From contig URKU01000001.1 of assembly GCA_900548515.1 (NCBI GenBank), positions 25,815 to 89,814 of the forward strand: 64,000 nucleotides of DNA. The letters run 5' to 3'. The first letter of the stretch is position 1. Every line of letters starts with the position of its first letter. This DNA is from an uncultured Collinsella sp. (lineage in GTDB: Bacteria > Actinomycetota > Coriobacteriia > Coriobacteriales > Coriobacteriaceae). The translations under genes and the position numbers were made by a program. Below the pieces are notes generated by a model that was not told the DNA's origin, made no database searches, and worked only from the letters and a program-made list of their open reading frames with translations. Shown piece after piece: positions 56,288 through 64,000 of the stretch.

Positions 56288-57469
56288 TTACCCGTGCGGC
56301 TTGATTTTATCACGTAGCGACTTGAGGTTCTCCAGCGCCGCGTTAAGCGTCTCGTCTCGCTTGGCAAAGTGGAAACGAATCAGATGGTTGACGGGCTCGC
56401 GGAAGAAGCTCGAGCCGGGCACGGCGCCCACACCCACTTTAGACGCGAGGTCTTCACAGAACTCGAGGTCGCTGTCATAGCCAAACTCAGAGATGTCCAT
56501 CATGACGTAGTAGGCGCCCTGCGGTACGTTGTGCTTAAGTCCGATACTATCGAGCCCTTGGCAGAACAGGTCGCGTTTGGCGGTATAGAGGTCGAGGACC
56601 TCATCGTAATAGCTGTCGTCGAAATTGAGGGCGGTGACGACGGCTTCCTGCAGGGGAGCGGCGGCGCCCACGGTGAGGAAGTCGTGGACCTTTTTGATGC
56701 GCTCGGTGATTTCGGCAGGGGCGATAGTGTAGCCCAGACGCCAGCCGGTGATGGAGTAGGTCTTGGACAGCGAGCTGCAGCTGATAGTGCGCTCAAACAT
56801 GCCGGGCAGCGTGGCCATATAGACGTGCTCGTGGGGTGCGTAGACGATGTGCTCGTATACTTCGTCGGTGATGCAGTAGGCGTCGTACTTTTTGCAGAGG
56901 TCGGCGATAAAAGTGAGCTCCTCGCGCGTAAAGACCTTGCCGCAGGGGTTGGATGGGTTGCACAGGACGATGGCCTTGGGGTCGTTGTCGCGGAAGGCCG
57001 CCTCGAGGACCTCGCGATCAAAGTCGAATGTGGGCGGGTTGAGCGGCACGTAGATGGCCTCGGCCCCCGAGAGAATGGTGTCAGCGCCGTAGTTCTCGTA
57101 GAACGGCGAGAAAATGACGACCTTGTCGCCAGGGTTCGTGACCGTCATCATGGCGGCCATCATGGCCTCGGTGGAGCCGCAGGTGACTACGATATTCTCG
57201 TTGGGGTTCACCGGCATGCCCATAAAATGCTCCTGCTTGGCGGCAAGCGCCTCACGCATGGCCTGGGAGCCCCAGGTGATGGAGTACTGGTGGTAAAGCG
57301 GCTTGGGGTCGGTGGCGATGGTGCTCAGGCTATCGAGCAGCTGCGCCGGGGGGTCGAAGTCGGGGAAGCCCTGCGACAGGTTGACGGCGCCATACTTGTT
57401 GGAGATGCGCGTCATACGGCGGATGACGGAATCGGTAAACGTTGCCGTGCGGTTGGAGAGTTCTTTCAT
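56288..57469 (-). CDS. Pyridoxal-phosphate aminotransferase, class I/II
   Basis: 393 residues from ATG 57469 (AAAGGACC upstream). 'NLSQGFPDFDPPAQLLDSL', 'VTCGSTEAMMAAMMTVTNPG', 'LCNPSNPCGKVFTREEL' and 'ITDEVYEHIVY' are fold-type-I signatures. The PLP lysine is in 'SSLSKTYSITGWRLGY', and the substrate carboxylate Arg is in 'HLIRFHFAK'. Closest in pattern to aspartate/kynurenine/methionine aminotransferases (YbdL/KAT type). The donor-acceptor pair cannot be fixed. Confidence 0.9.
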   Translation of the reverse strand: MKELSNRTATFTDSVIRRMTRISNKYGAVNLSQGFPDFDPPAQLLDSLSTIATDPKPLYHQYSITWGSQAMREALAAKQEHFMGMPVNPNENIVVTCGSTEAMMAAMMTVTNPGDKVVIFSPFYENYGADTILSGAEAIYVPLNPPTFDFDREVLEAAFRDNDPKAIVLCNPSNPCGKVFTREELTFIADLCKKYDAYCITDEVYEHIVYAPHEHVYMATLPGMFERTISCSSLSKTYSITGWRLGYTIAPAEITERIKKVHDFLTVGAAAPLQEAVVTALNFDDSYYDEVLDLYTAKRDLFCQGLDSIGLKHNVPQGAYYVMMDISEFGYDSDLEFCEDLASKVGVGAVPGSSFFREPVNHLIRFHFAKRDETLNAALENLKSLRDKIKPHG

Positions 57470-57579
57470 GCCGGTCCTTTCGAGCATTTGCAGTGGGGCA
57501 AGTTTACTCCTATGAAACCGGTGGGATTTGCTCGAAATGGTCTCGAAAAACTCTTTTCAAAATTCTTGAAAATTGGGGC

Positions 57580-57608
57580 TTGCATCGCGTGGCGTTCCTT
57601 GCAATAAT
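57580..57608 (+). promoter_or_regulatory. Promoter of the tRNA-His / tRNA-Lys unit
   Basis: TTGCAT (57580-57585) and AATAAT (57603-57608) are 17 bp apart, 26 bp before tRNA-His. Confidence 0.6.
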
Positions 57609-57634
57609 AGTCGAGCGCGAAGCGCACAGGACAC

Positions 57635-57712
57635 GGTGGGTGTAGCTCAGTTGGCTAGAGCGACGGGTTGTGGTCCCGTAGGTCGAGGGTTCGAGTCCCT
57701 TTACCCACCCCA
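57635..57712 (+). tRNA. tRNA-His(GTG)
   Basis: Anticodon stem ACGGG/CCCGT with loop TTGTGGT gives anticodon GTG. The extra 5' G (57635) faces C73 (57709), the mark of histidine tRNA. CCA is encoded at 57710-57712. Confidence 0.95.
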
Positions 57713-57734
57713 GTTCTTGCTTCGTGTTGATATC

Positions 57735-57807
57735 GGGTCGTTAGCTCAGTTGGTAGAGCAGGGGACTCTTAATCCCAAGGTCCAGGGTTCGACCCCCTGA
57801 CGGCCCA
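57735..57807 (+). tRNA. tRNA-Lys(CTT)
   Basis: Acceptor GGGTCGT pairs with ACGGCCC (one G-T). The anticodon loop CTCTTAA gives CTT, reading AAG. It is 22 bp after tRNA-His and likely in the same transcript. CCA is not encoded exactly (ACCC). Confidence 0.94.
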
Positions 57808-58059
57808 CCCAAAGATTGTTAAAGCGACCGGCCCAGGCTGGTCGCTTTTTTGTTGACCTCGCATGGGGTCGAACCCGTCGGGGCGCGGAGCTGAGGAAAT
57901 GCGTAAGCATTTGCCAGCGCAGCGCGCAAGGCGCCTTGGCGCCGCAGCGGTCGCCTGCGCAGCAGGCTGACCCCCTGAGGGCCCGCCAAAGCAAGTTAAG
58001 ACGGTCAACGAAAGTTGGCCGTCTTTTTTGCTGACCTCGCATGGGGTCGAACCCGTCGG
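57791..58059 (+). repeat. Duplicated tRNA-Lys 3' end plus terminator (91 bp, twice)
   Basis: 57791-57881 and 57969-58059 are each 91 bp. They share the tRNA 3' end (GACCCCCTGA then GGCCC), a terminator with changed but still paired stem, and an identical 28-bp end starting TGACCTCGCATGGGG. The 87 bp between are GC-rich hairpins. This is the footprint expected from an element that once integrated at tRNA-Lys. Confidence 0.85.
57824..57851 (+). terminator. Terminator of the tRNA unit
   Basis: GCGACC and GGTCGC arms with a 10-nt loop are followed by TTTTTTG. A second, different hairpin with a T-run occupies the equivalent place in the duplicated copy near 58001-58028. Confidence 0.88.
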
Positions 58060-58072
58060 TGCACAGCTGCTT

Positions 58073-58933
58073 TCACAGATCGAGCCTACCCTGGGGATCG
58101 GTAAAACCGTCAGTACCCTCCTTGAGTTTCTTCTCGTCTGCCTTCACACGACGCTCGAGCTTTTTTGTATCCTCGGCAGGCGGTAGGTTCTCGGGGACAA
58201 TTCCGCGGTCGATGAGGCTGCCACGCACGCTTGTGTTGTTCTCGACGTGCTCTTGCTTGATCTGGTCCAGACCGTACAGGTCGTGTTCCTCGGCGTTGAA
58301 GGCCGTCATCGAGTTCGTAAGGTCCTTTGCTTTGATGAGGACATCGGCTAACCTGTCCGCCAATGCCGCGCTCTTGGGTACGCCGAGCTGCTGCTTCATT
58401 TCCGCCGTGCTTCTGCCGCCGAATAACGCTTCATCGCCCTTCGACTTGATGATCGCGAATCCTTTGGAGTCAACGCCGCGTTTGAACGCAATACCCGAGA
58501 GCTGTTTCTCTGAATCGGATAGCGAGTGGCGCGCCTGCAAGCGCTGAATCTCTGCGAAGCGCTGCTCTATGAGCTCTTGGCGGCGCGTCTGGACGGCAAA
58601 GTATGCCTGCGCGAGCGCGATCTCCGGCTTGTTTGGATCTCCGTTTTGGGCGATTAAATAGCATGCGTAGCGCGTAAGTTTGTAGTCTTTAACCGCGCGA
58701 GCGGCGACACCGGCAGTTACCATTTTCGTGGTGTCACGAAAATGGGAATCAACTGGAGTTTTGTTTGTTTCGCACGAGACTTTTGCCCTCTTAACAACTT
58801 CGGCGAAGTTCTCCCATCGAGTGTACCCCATGGGTTCCATTAAATCGCGTGCGAGCCAATATTCAACGCCGTCTTCCACATTGGCGTAGCTATCAAGTTC
58901 GACACGCCACTTCTCGATATCTCTACTGTCCAT
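58073..58933 (-). CDS. dinD: DinD-like DNA-damage-inducible protein
   Basis: 286 residues. BRO-N-like start ('WLARDLMEPMGYTRWENFAE', 'YKLTRYACYLIAQNGDPNKP'), then the DinD-type 'AQAYFAVQTRRQELIEQRFA', 'FKRGVDSKGFAIIKSKGDEA', 'LFGGRSTAEMKQQLGVPKSA' and 'ADVLIKAKDLTNSMTAFNAE'. In E. coli DinD is induced in the SOS response and inhibits RecA filaments. The gene ends 14 bp from a duplicated tRNA-Lys end and is probably mobile cargo. I see no clear LexA box. Confidence 0.87.
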   Translation of the reverse strand: MDSRDIEKWRVELDSYANVEDGVEYWLARDLMEPMGYTRWENFAEVVKRAKVSCETNKTPVDSHFRDTTKMVTAGVAARAVKDYKLTRYACYLIAQNGDPNKPEIALAQAYFAVQTRRQELIEQRFAEIQRLQARHSLSDSEKQLSGIAFKRGVDSKGFAIIKSKGDEALFGGRSTAEMKQQLGVPKSAALADRLADVLIKAKDLTNSMTAFNAEEHDLYGLDQIKQEHVENNTSVRGSLIDRGIVPENLPPAEDTKKLERRVKADEKKLKEGTDGFTDPQGRLDL

Positions 58934-59093
58934 ATCTCCTCCTCGCTGGTCTATTGTCTATGCGGGCTTTGCCCACTCTGTATTCAGAATAAGGATACGC
59001 TGCCGTGCGGACACGAATGGGCCCGTGCTGCTTCGAGCTCACGGGGCCCATGGATATCGATTGGTTGTGTTCTGCTTTAGATAGGTGTCCGGT

Positions 59094-60620
59094 TTAATCC
59101 GCTCGATAGTGCGATCCGAGACTTTCGGTTCGCTTGCGCATGGCTTTGACCATCTCCATCGACAGCTGAATCTGCGACTGTAGGCGGGCGAGGGCTGCGA
59201 TCTCGCTGTCATCGGCATGCGGCTTGTTCAGCGCCATGGCCTTGTCTTGCAGGCTTTCAAGCTGTTGCAGAGCCTCGGATAGGCCCGTCTCGGTGCGGTT
59301 GATCATGCAATAGGTGCTCATCGTGTGCTTAAGGCTGTGTGTCAGGCGTTCGGCATCTGTTGTGGCAATGCCATGCTGGGGGAGGTCGATATCCGTCTTC
59401 GGGGCCATCTCAGGTGCATTCTGCGCTGCAAGGGCTGCCGATGCTCCTGCGATGCGTCCGAACACGATGCCGTTGGCGCTTGACAAGCCACCAATGCGGT
59501 CGGCGCCGTGCATGCCGCCTGTCGCCTCGCCGCAAGCGTAGAGGCCCTCAACGCCCGTGTACGCGGTCTTATCGATCTTGATGCCGCCGTTAGCGGCGTG
59601 GGCATACATCGCAACGCGCATCTCGTCAGTCGGGGCGATGCCGTGCTCGTCTTGCAGCCAGGTGGCAAAAGTCTGCACAAATTCTGGGACATCCTCACTG
59701 GGGAAGTCGTAGTGGAGTGCCAGGCCTTCGGCACCTGCCTTATCGATGACGAGATCGATAGCGCGGGAGGCCAAACGTGACGTGAAGGGACCATATCCAG
59801 AGCGCTGCTCGAGCAGTTCGTCCAGCTTGTCGTCGGCAATATCTGCCGGCTGGTCTACATGTACGTAGCGCCAGGTTTTCTCGTTGAAGACCAAGTTACG
59901 TCTGGGCTCGATGAAGCCGGGCATCATCTGCATGAACTCTATATTAGTAAGTGTTGCGCTGTGCGCCAGCGCGATGGCCTGCGAGGAGCTGAGCACATCA
60001 GCCGACGTAAGGCTGCGCTCGAACAGGCCGCCTGTGCCACCGGCTGCGATGATCGTGGCCTTGGCAGCAAAGGGCACGATTCGATTTTCGGTGAGGTCGT
60101 AGAGCACGGTTCCGGTTATTCTGCCGTTCGTGTCCTCAACAAGGTCGATAAGCTCATGGCGGGGGAGCAGACGAATGCCGAGCGACTCGATCCGGGCCGT
60201 CAGAGCGTCATCAAGGGGCTTGCGGGTGAGGCCGCGCCACATGCGCGTTTTGTGGTCAAAGCAGGGGATAAACTGCTTTTGCTGAGCGCTCTCAGCGCTT
60301 TGCGGACGCTGGAGCTCAACGCCCAGGTCTTGCTCGAGCCATTCAATTGCCTGGGGAATGCCGTGGACAAACGTCTGGACAAGCTCGGGGTCGGCGACAC
60401 CGCCGCCGACGGTCTGGATGGTGTCGATGAGGTCTTGTTCGTCGTCTTCGTTAACGGGTCCGATAAGCCCCAGGCCCCAGGTTCCGGGGAAGAAGCTCGA
60501 TCCACTCATAATCTTGCCGGCGCTTGCCACAGCGACGGTTGCGCCCGTGCGTGCCGCTTCGATGGCGGCGCAAAGGCCCGCAATGCCAGATCCAATTACC
60601 AGTACATCAGTCGATTCCAT
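59094..60620 (-). CDS. FAD-dependent oxidoreductase, fumarate reductase / L-aspartate oxidase family
   Basis: 508 residues from ATG 60620 (AAAGGAATC). 'DVLVIGSGIAGLCAAIEAAR' binds FAD, 'AAGGTGGLFERS' is typical of the family, and 'CGEATGGMHGADRIGGLSSA' plus 'NGIVFGRIAG' is the flavoprotein C-terminal motif. It has the helical tail of the succinate dehydrogenase/fumarate reductase flavoprotein family. No nadA or nadC is adjacent, so NadB is not certain. Fumarate-reductase-like enzymes are frequent in coriobacteria. Confidence 0.83.
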   Translation of the reverse strand: MESTDVLVIGSGIAGLCAAIEAARTGATVAVASAGKIMSGSSFFPGTWGLGLIGPVNEDDEQDLIDTIQTVGGGVADPELVQTFVHGIPQAIEWLEQDLGVELQRPQSAESAQQKQFIPCFDHKTRMWRGLTRKPLDDALTARIESLGIRLLPRHELIDLVEDTNGRITGTVLYDLTENRIVPFAAKATIIAAGGTGGLFERSLTSADVLSSSQAIALAHSATLTNIEFMQMMPGFIEPRRNLVFNEKTWRYVHVDQPADIADDKLDELLEQRSGYGPFTSRLASRAIDLVIDKAGAEGLALHYDFPSEDVPEFVQTFATWLQDEHGIAPTDEMRVAMYAHAANGGIKIDKTAYTGVEGLYACGEATGGMHGADRIGGLSSANGIVFGRIAGASAALAAQNAPEMAPKTDIDLPQHGIATTDAERLTHSLKHTMSTYCMINRTETGLSEALQQLESLQDKAMALNKPHADDSEIAALARLQSQIQLSMEMVKAMRKRTESLGSHYRAD

Positions 60621-60808
60621 CGGATTCCTTTCTCGTCCGGCGCATTGTCGCATGGGTGATCGGCAATGGGGCCGCAAAGACTCGGCAAATCGGTAAAGGG
60701 CAAATATGGCAGGTGGGCGTCATAGGCGTTCTGACGCTCCGTCTCATCACATCTCGTATTTCGCCCCAACTGATATATCGGCATTAGCTACCCTGCGACA
60801 GCGCATAC
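60621..60808. other. Short intergenic region upstream of the flavoprotein
   Basis: No gene seen. It should contain the leftward promoter of the flavoprotein gene, but no strong match was found. Confidence 0.4.
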
Positions 60809-60842
60809 AAAAAGAGCCGCCACCTCGAAAGGTAGCGGCTCT
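60809..60842 (-). terminator. Terminator of the GGGtGRT operon
   Basis: AGAGCCGC and GCGGCTCT arms with inner ACCT/AGGT pairing; on the minus strand the hairpin is followed by TTTTTG. Confidence 0.9.
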
Positions 60843-60876
60843 AAAGCTCAACTATATGAGCATCGCGCGGGCGCGA

Positions 60877-61881
60877 TTAGGCCTTGAGGGCCTCCTCGAC
60901 GGCGACAGCGCAAGCGACGGTGGCACCGACCATGGGGTTGTTGCCCATGCCGATGAGACCCATCATGTCAACGTGCGCAGGCACGGAGGAAGAACCGGCG
61001 AACTGGGCGTCGGAGTGCATGCGGCCCATGGTGTCGGTCATGCCGTAAGAGGCAGGGCCGGCGCCCATGTTGTCCGGGTGCAGGGTACGGCCAGTGCCGC
61101 CACCAGAAGCGACGGAGAAGTACTTCTTGCCAGCCTCGATGCGCTCCTTCTTGTAGGTGCCAGCGACGGGGTGCTGGAAGCGCGTGGGGTTGGTGGAGTT
61201 ACCGGTGATCGAGATGTCGACGTTCTCGTGCCACATGATGGCAACGCCCTCGCGGACGTCGTCGGAGCCGTAGCAGTTAACGGCAGCGCGGGGACCATCG
61301 GAGTAGGGGATGGTCTCGACGACCTTGAGCTCGCCCGTGTAGTAGTCGAACTGGGTCTTCACATAGGTGAAGCCGTTGATGCGGGCGATGATCTGAGCAG
61401 CGTCCTTGCCCAGACCGTTGAGGATGACGCGCAGCGGCTTCTTACGAGCCTTGTTGGCGTTCAGAGCCAGGCCGATAGCGCCCTCAGCGGCAGCGAAGGA
61501 CTCGTGGCCGGCCAGGAAGGCGAAGCACTCGGTGTCGTCGGAGAGCAGCATAGCGCCCAGGTTGCCGTGGCCCAGACCGACCTTGCGGTCCTCAGCGACG
61601 GAGCCGGGGACGGTGAAGGCCTGGATGCCCTCGCCGATGATGGCGGCAGCCTCAGAAGCGGACTTGGCGCCACGCTTGACAGCGAGAGCGCAACCGAGGG
61701 TGTAGGCCCACTCGGCGTTCTGGAAGGCGATGGACTGGGTGTTGTTGACGATCTCACGCGGGTTGAAGCCCTTGTCGGTGCAGATCTGCAGAGCTTCCTC
61801 GAGGGAGGCGATGCCGTTGTCGGCGAGGCACTTGTTGATCTTGTCAGCGCGGCGCTCGTAACCTTCGAACGTAACAGTCAT
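60877..61881 (-). CDS. GGGtGRT protein
   Basis: 334 residues. It carries 'FSVASGGGTGRTLHPDN', the motif after which the family is named, and 'NNTQSIAFQNAEWAYTLGCA', 'GLGHGNLGAMLLSDDTECFA' and 'MGLIGMGNNPMVGATVACAV'. The family is of unknown function. It is the second gene of a two-gene operon after the NifU-like gene, 18 bp apart, with GGGAGGGAAA upstream. Codon use is strongly biased to G/C, suggesting high expression. Confidence 0.88.
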   Translation of the reverse strand: MTVTFEGYERRADKINKCLADNGIASLEEALQICTDKGFNPREIVNNTQSIAFQNAEWAYTLGCALAVKRGAKSASEAAAIIGEGIQAFTVPGSVAEDRKVGLGHGNLGAMLLSDDTECFAFLAGHESFAAAEGAIGLALNANKARKKPLRVILNGLGKDAAQIIARINGFTYVKTQFDYYTGELKVVETIPYSDGPRAAVNCYGSDDVREGVAIMWHENVDISITGNSTNPTRFQHPVAGTYKKERIEAGKKYFSVASGGGTGRTLHPDNMGAGPASYGMTDTMGRMHSDAQFAGSSSVPAHVDMMGLIGMGNNPMVGATVACAVAVEEALKA

Positions 61882-61899
61882 AGTTATTTCCCTCCCTTT

Positions 61900-62634
61900 C
61901 TACTCGTGAACCGGGAACACGCTGGCGACGGAGTGAGTCTCCTCGTCGGTGCGCGGGTCGATGTACTTGGCAGCGTTCTCCCACTGACCATAGTGGCCCA
62001 TAGCGCCAGCGATGGCCTCCTCGGGGGTCTTGCCGGCCTTGACGGCGTCGGTGAACTTGCCGAGGTTCAGGAACTCGAATGCGATGATCTCGTTCTTGTC
62101 GTTGAGAGCCATGCGGGTGACGTAGCCCTGAGCGAGCTCGAGGTAACGAGCGCCCTTGGCCTTGGTGCCGAACATGGTGCCGACCTGAGAACGAAGGCCC
62201 TTGCCGAGGTCGTCGAGGGAGGCGCCCACGGGCAGGCCGCCCTCGGAGAACGCGGTCTGGCTGCGGCCGTAAACGATCTGCAGGAAGATCTCGCGCATAG
62301 CGACGTTGATGGCGTCGCAGACGAGGTCGGTGTTGAGGGCCTCGAGGATGGTCTTACCGGGAAGGATCTCGGAAGCCATGGCGGCAGAGTGGGTCATGCC
62401 CGAGCAGCCGATGGTCTCAACGAGGGCCTCCTCGATGATGCCGTCCTTGACGTTCAGCGTGAGCTTGCAGGCGCCCTGCTGAGGTGCGCACCAACCCACA
62501 CCGTGCGTAAGACCGGAGATGTCGGAAATCTCCTTAGCCTGGACCCACTTGCCCTCCTCGGGGATGGGTGCGGGGCCGTGGTATGCACCCTTGGCAACGG
62601 GGCACATGTTCTCCACTTCCTGTGAGTACTGCAT
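61900..62634 (-). CDS. NifU-N-like Fe-S scaffold protein partner of GGGtGRT
   Basis: 244 residues from ATG 62634 (GAGGAGAGGC). It contains cysteines in 'HGVGWCAPQQGACKLTL' and 'VETIGCSGMTHSAAM', and 'GKTILEALNTDLVCDAINVA', a pattern like NifU/IscU scaffold domains, followed by 'EAIAGAMGHYGQWENAAKYI'. It is likely to hold a metal or Fe-S cluster. It leads the operon with the GGGtGRT protein, and the pair is known to occur together. The biochemical role is not established. Confidence 0.82.
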   Translation of the reverse strand: MQYSQEVENMCPVAKGAYHGPAPIPEEGKWVQAKEISDISGLTHGVGWCAPQQGACKLTLNVKDGIIEEALVETIGCSGMTHSAAMASEILPGKTILEALNTDLVCDAINVAMREIFLQIVYGRSQTAFSEGGLPVGASLDDLGKGLRSQVGTMFGTKAKGARYLELAQGYVTRMALNDKNEIIAFEFLNLGKFTDAVKAGKTPEEAIAGAMGHYGQWENAAKYIDPRTDEETHSVASVFPVHE

Positions 62635-63037
62635 GCCTCTCCTCTCTATCGTGTTGGCGTCCCGTCTGGGGGTCGTGGCTGGCGATTGCCGGGCGACCCT
62701 TCGAAAGGGACATGACATGCAGCCCCTATAATACCGCGAAATGCACGGAATATTCGGCGAACGGCTCAGTTTTCGTAGCGAGAAGTCCGGAAGTTTTAAT
62801 TGAAACGGTTTAACGCTATGTTCTGTAGTCGCGAACTTCCGTAGAGGGGGTCCGTCTTGGGCAAGCTTTTGGTCGGCTCTTGTAAGTGTTGCAGGGGTTG
62901 ACCTGTTGCAACGGTGCCGTTCGCCGCCTGATTACTGCCTTTGGCCGCGCGAGTGTATTGTTTTGCGTGAATGTTTTGATGGCACGCTTCAATCGTGCTG
63001 TATTGGATGGCAAGCAGATCCCGGTGAAGGGAGCGCC
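62635..63037. other. Intergenic region between the NifU-like gene and the Y1 transposase
   Basis: 403 bp with no convincing gene. A leftward TATTAT -10 element (62728-62733) may serve the NifU-like operon. CGGAAGTT (62788-62795) and AACTTCCG (62834-62841) form an inverted repeat. GTTGCA repeats lie near 62888 and 62903. Confidence 0.45.
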
Positions 63038-63847
63038 ATGCAGCGCGTTTGGAGAACGGTTACCGGCTTTTACCATGTCTGTGCTCGCGGTGCGGGCAAG
63101 CAGCTCATCTTTGAGGGCGATGAAGACCGGTGGGAGTTTTTGGAGCTGATGCGCGAGTGCTGCCGCGAGGAGGGTGTGACGGTTATCGCCTGGTGCCTTA
63201 TGGGCAATCACGTGCATTTGGTGCTTGCAGATTACGAGGACAGGATGAGCGCGGCGATGCACCGGCTGCTCTTGACGTACGCGCGGCGGTTCAATAAACA
63301 CACGGGGCGCACGGGCCATCTGTTCCAGAACCGTTTTGACCGGCGCTCGCTCGATACCGACTGGCAGGTGATGGAAGCTATTCGCTCCGTACACGCCGAT
63401 CCGCAGGAGGCGGGCGTTAGCCTAATCGAGCGTTATCCCTGGAGCAGCTTTGCGGAGCATTTGTGCGCTTACGACGGTGACGCGGCTGATGTCGCGAGGG
63501 GATTTTCCGATCCTTCTTGCGTGCTTGAGCTCTTTGGTTCTGCCGAGGGCTTTATTGCCTATTCGCTTTCGACGCCCGACGGCAGTGAACCAGCGCTGTG
63601 CGATATGAAAGAGACGGAGTGGGAACGCCATGCCTTTGCCGGCAAGTTGGCGAAGAGCCTCGGGGTTCCGCTCAACGGGGTTAAAACTGCACCGCCGGCG
63701 CAGCGCGATACCGTTATTGTTGGATTGAACAATGCCGGCTTTACGGTGCGCCAGATTGAACGGTATACCGGGATTGGCAAAAGTACCGTCTCTCGTATCG
63801 TGCGTGCTTATGCGCAGATGGACGCGCAGGCCGAGGGCTCGAGATAA
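63038..63847 (+). CDS. Y1/IS200-like transposase, REP-associated (RAYT) type
   Basis: 269 residues from ATG 63038 (GAAGGGAG). 'GFYHVCARGAGKQLIFEGDE', 'WCLMGNHVHLVLAD' (HUH motif), 'YARRFNKHTGRTGHLFQNRF' and 'YVH'-type 'IRSVHADPQEAGV' with 'YPWSSFAEHLCAY' are RAYT signatures; the catalytic Tyr is in the last helix region. The C-terminus adds a helix-turn-helix ('RQIERYTGIGKSTVSRIVRA'). No IS ends flank it, as expected for domesticated RAYTs that act on REP hairpins. The six chromosomal hairpin repeats are possible substrates. Confidence 0.85.
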   Translation: MQRVWRTVTGFYHVCARGAGKQLIFEGDEDRWEFLELMRECCREEGVTVIAWCLMGNHVHLVLADYEDRMSAAMHRLLLTYARRFNKHTGRTGHLFQNRFDRRSLDTDWQVMEAIRSVHADPQEAGVSLIERYPWSSFAEHLCAYDGDAADVARGFSDPSCVLELFGSAEGFIAYSLSTPDGSEPALCDMKETEWERHAFAGKLAKSLGVPLNGVKTAPPAQRDTVIVGLNNAGFTVRQIERYTGIGKSTVSRIVRAYAQMDAQAEGSR

Positions 63848-63854
63848 AGGCAGA

Positions 63855-63895
63855 AAAGAAAATGGCCGAATCGCGAAAGTTAAGCGATTCGGCCA
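63855..63895 (-). terminator. Terminator of the sufU-like gene
   Basis: TGGCCGAATCGC and GCGATTCGGCCA form a 12-bp stem; on the minus strand TTTTCTTTTC follows. Confidence 0.82.
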
Positions 63896-63930
63896 ACAGA
63901 ATTCTTCAGAGTTGAGACAAATATTACTGA

Positions 63931-64000
63931 TTATTTTTGTCCCGTGAGCATGCCGTCGAGGGTGCGCCAGGCGAGCTCGGCGCATTTGACGCGGGCGGGC
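63931..64000 (-). CDS. SufU-like Fe-S scaffold, C-terminal end, partial
   Basis: The last 22 codons read 'PARVKCAELAWRTLDGMLTG' then QK and TAA at 63931-63933. 'R.KCA.LAW.TL' is the C-terminal signature of SufU, the zinc-dependent sulfur-transfer partner of SufS in gram-positive bacteria. The rest lies outside the window. Confidence 0.75.
   Translation of the reverse strand, partial: PARVKCAELAWRTLDGMLTGQK

Noticed and set aside
57969..58030. A third tRNA (second tRNA-Lys)
   Set aside because: Only the 3' end and terminator are duplicated; the sequence before it cannot form D and anticodon arms.
60706..62625. 639-codon plus-strand frame opposite the GGGtGRT pair
   Set aside because: Antisense shadow caused by strong codon bias; it crosses both genes and a terminator.
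1..64000. CRISPR array
   Set aside because: No regularly spaced short repeats were seen; the repeats present are dispersed hairpins, a DGR pair and tandem duplications.

Overview
The window is a high-GC actinobacterial chromosome carrying one complete temperate siphovirus prophage. The host is most likely a coriobacterium, and Collinsella is my best guess. The basis is an 857-residue Rho with a long Ala/Arg/Lys-rich N-terminal extension, a CarD-type regulator, an mIHF-type protein on the phage, a WecA/TagO-type transferase, a GGGtGRT/NifU-like gene pair and general gene content. The genus is an inference; I could not search a database.

Left flank (1-7737): the 3' end of pckA, a B3/B4-domain protein, a MarR regulator, a DegV protein, a small MGMT-family protein, trpS, a WecA/TagO-type transferase, a probable 6S RNA, a radical SAM protein and tRNA-Ala(CGC). 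Four near-identical hairpins lie between the first genes, and two more lie far to the right near proA and carD.

Prophage (about 7730-40187, 32.5 kb): it is integrated at the 3' end of tRNA-Ala. A serine recombinase and a CI-like repressor point left. Rightward come a Cro-like gene, a dense run of small early genes with a putative origin, a tyrosine integrase followed by a phage-borne mIHF homologue, SSB, dUTPase and a late-regulator-like gene. A promoter-terminator pair then precedes HNH, terminase, portal, protease, HK97-type capsid, connector and tail genes. The tail module ends in a diversity-generating retroelement (DGR): a C-type-lectin-like tail protein with a variable repeat (VR), a template repeat (TR) and a reverse transcriptase. 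The lysis cassette (holin, C39-like peptidase, GH25 lysozyme with three Cpl-7 repeats) follows. At the right end a consensus leftward promoter drives three very small genes.

The attachment core lies inside the 3' end of the serine recombinase gene. Integration therefore replaces the last 35 codons by 18 codons read from the antisense strand of tRNA-Ala, and strands the original tail next to attR.

Right flank (40190-64000): a small membrane protein, pncB, proB and proA (separated by a convergent S33 peptidase), an HD hydrolase, CarD, argS, rho, a large N-terminally anchored membrane protein, a VanZ-like protein, a ROK sugar kinase, an aminotransferase, tRNA-His and tRNA-Lys, a DinD gene next to a duplicated tRNA-Lys 3' end, a flavoprotein, the GGGtGRT/NifU-like pair, a Y1 (REP-associated) transposase and the end of a sufU-like gene.
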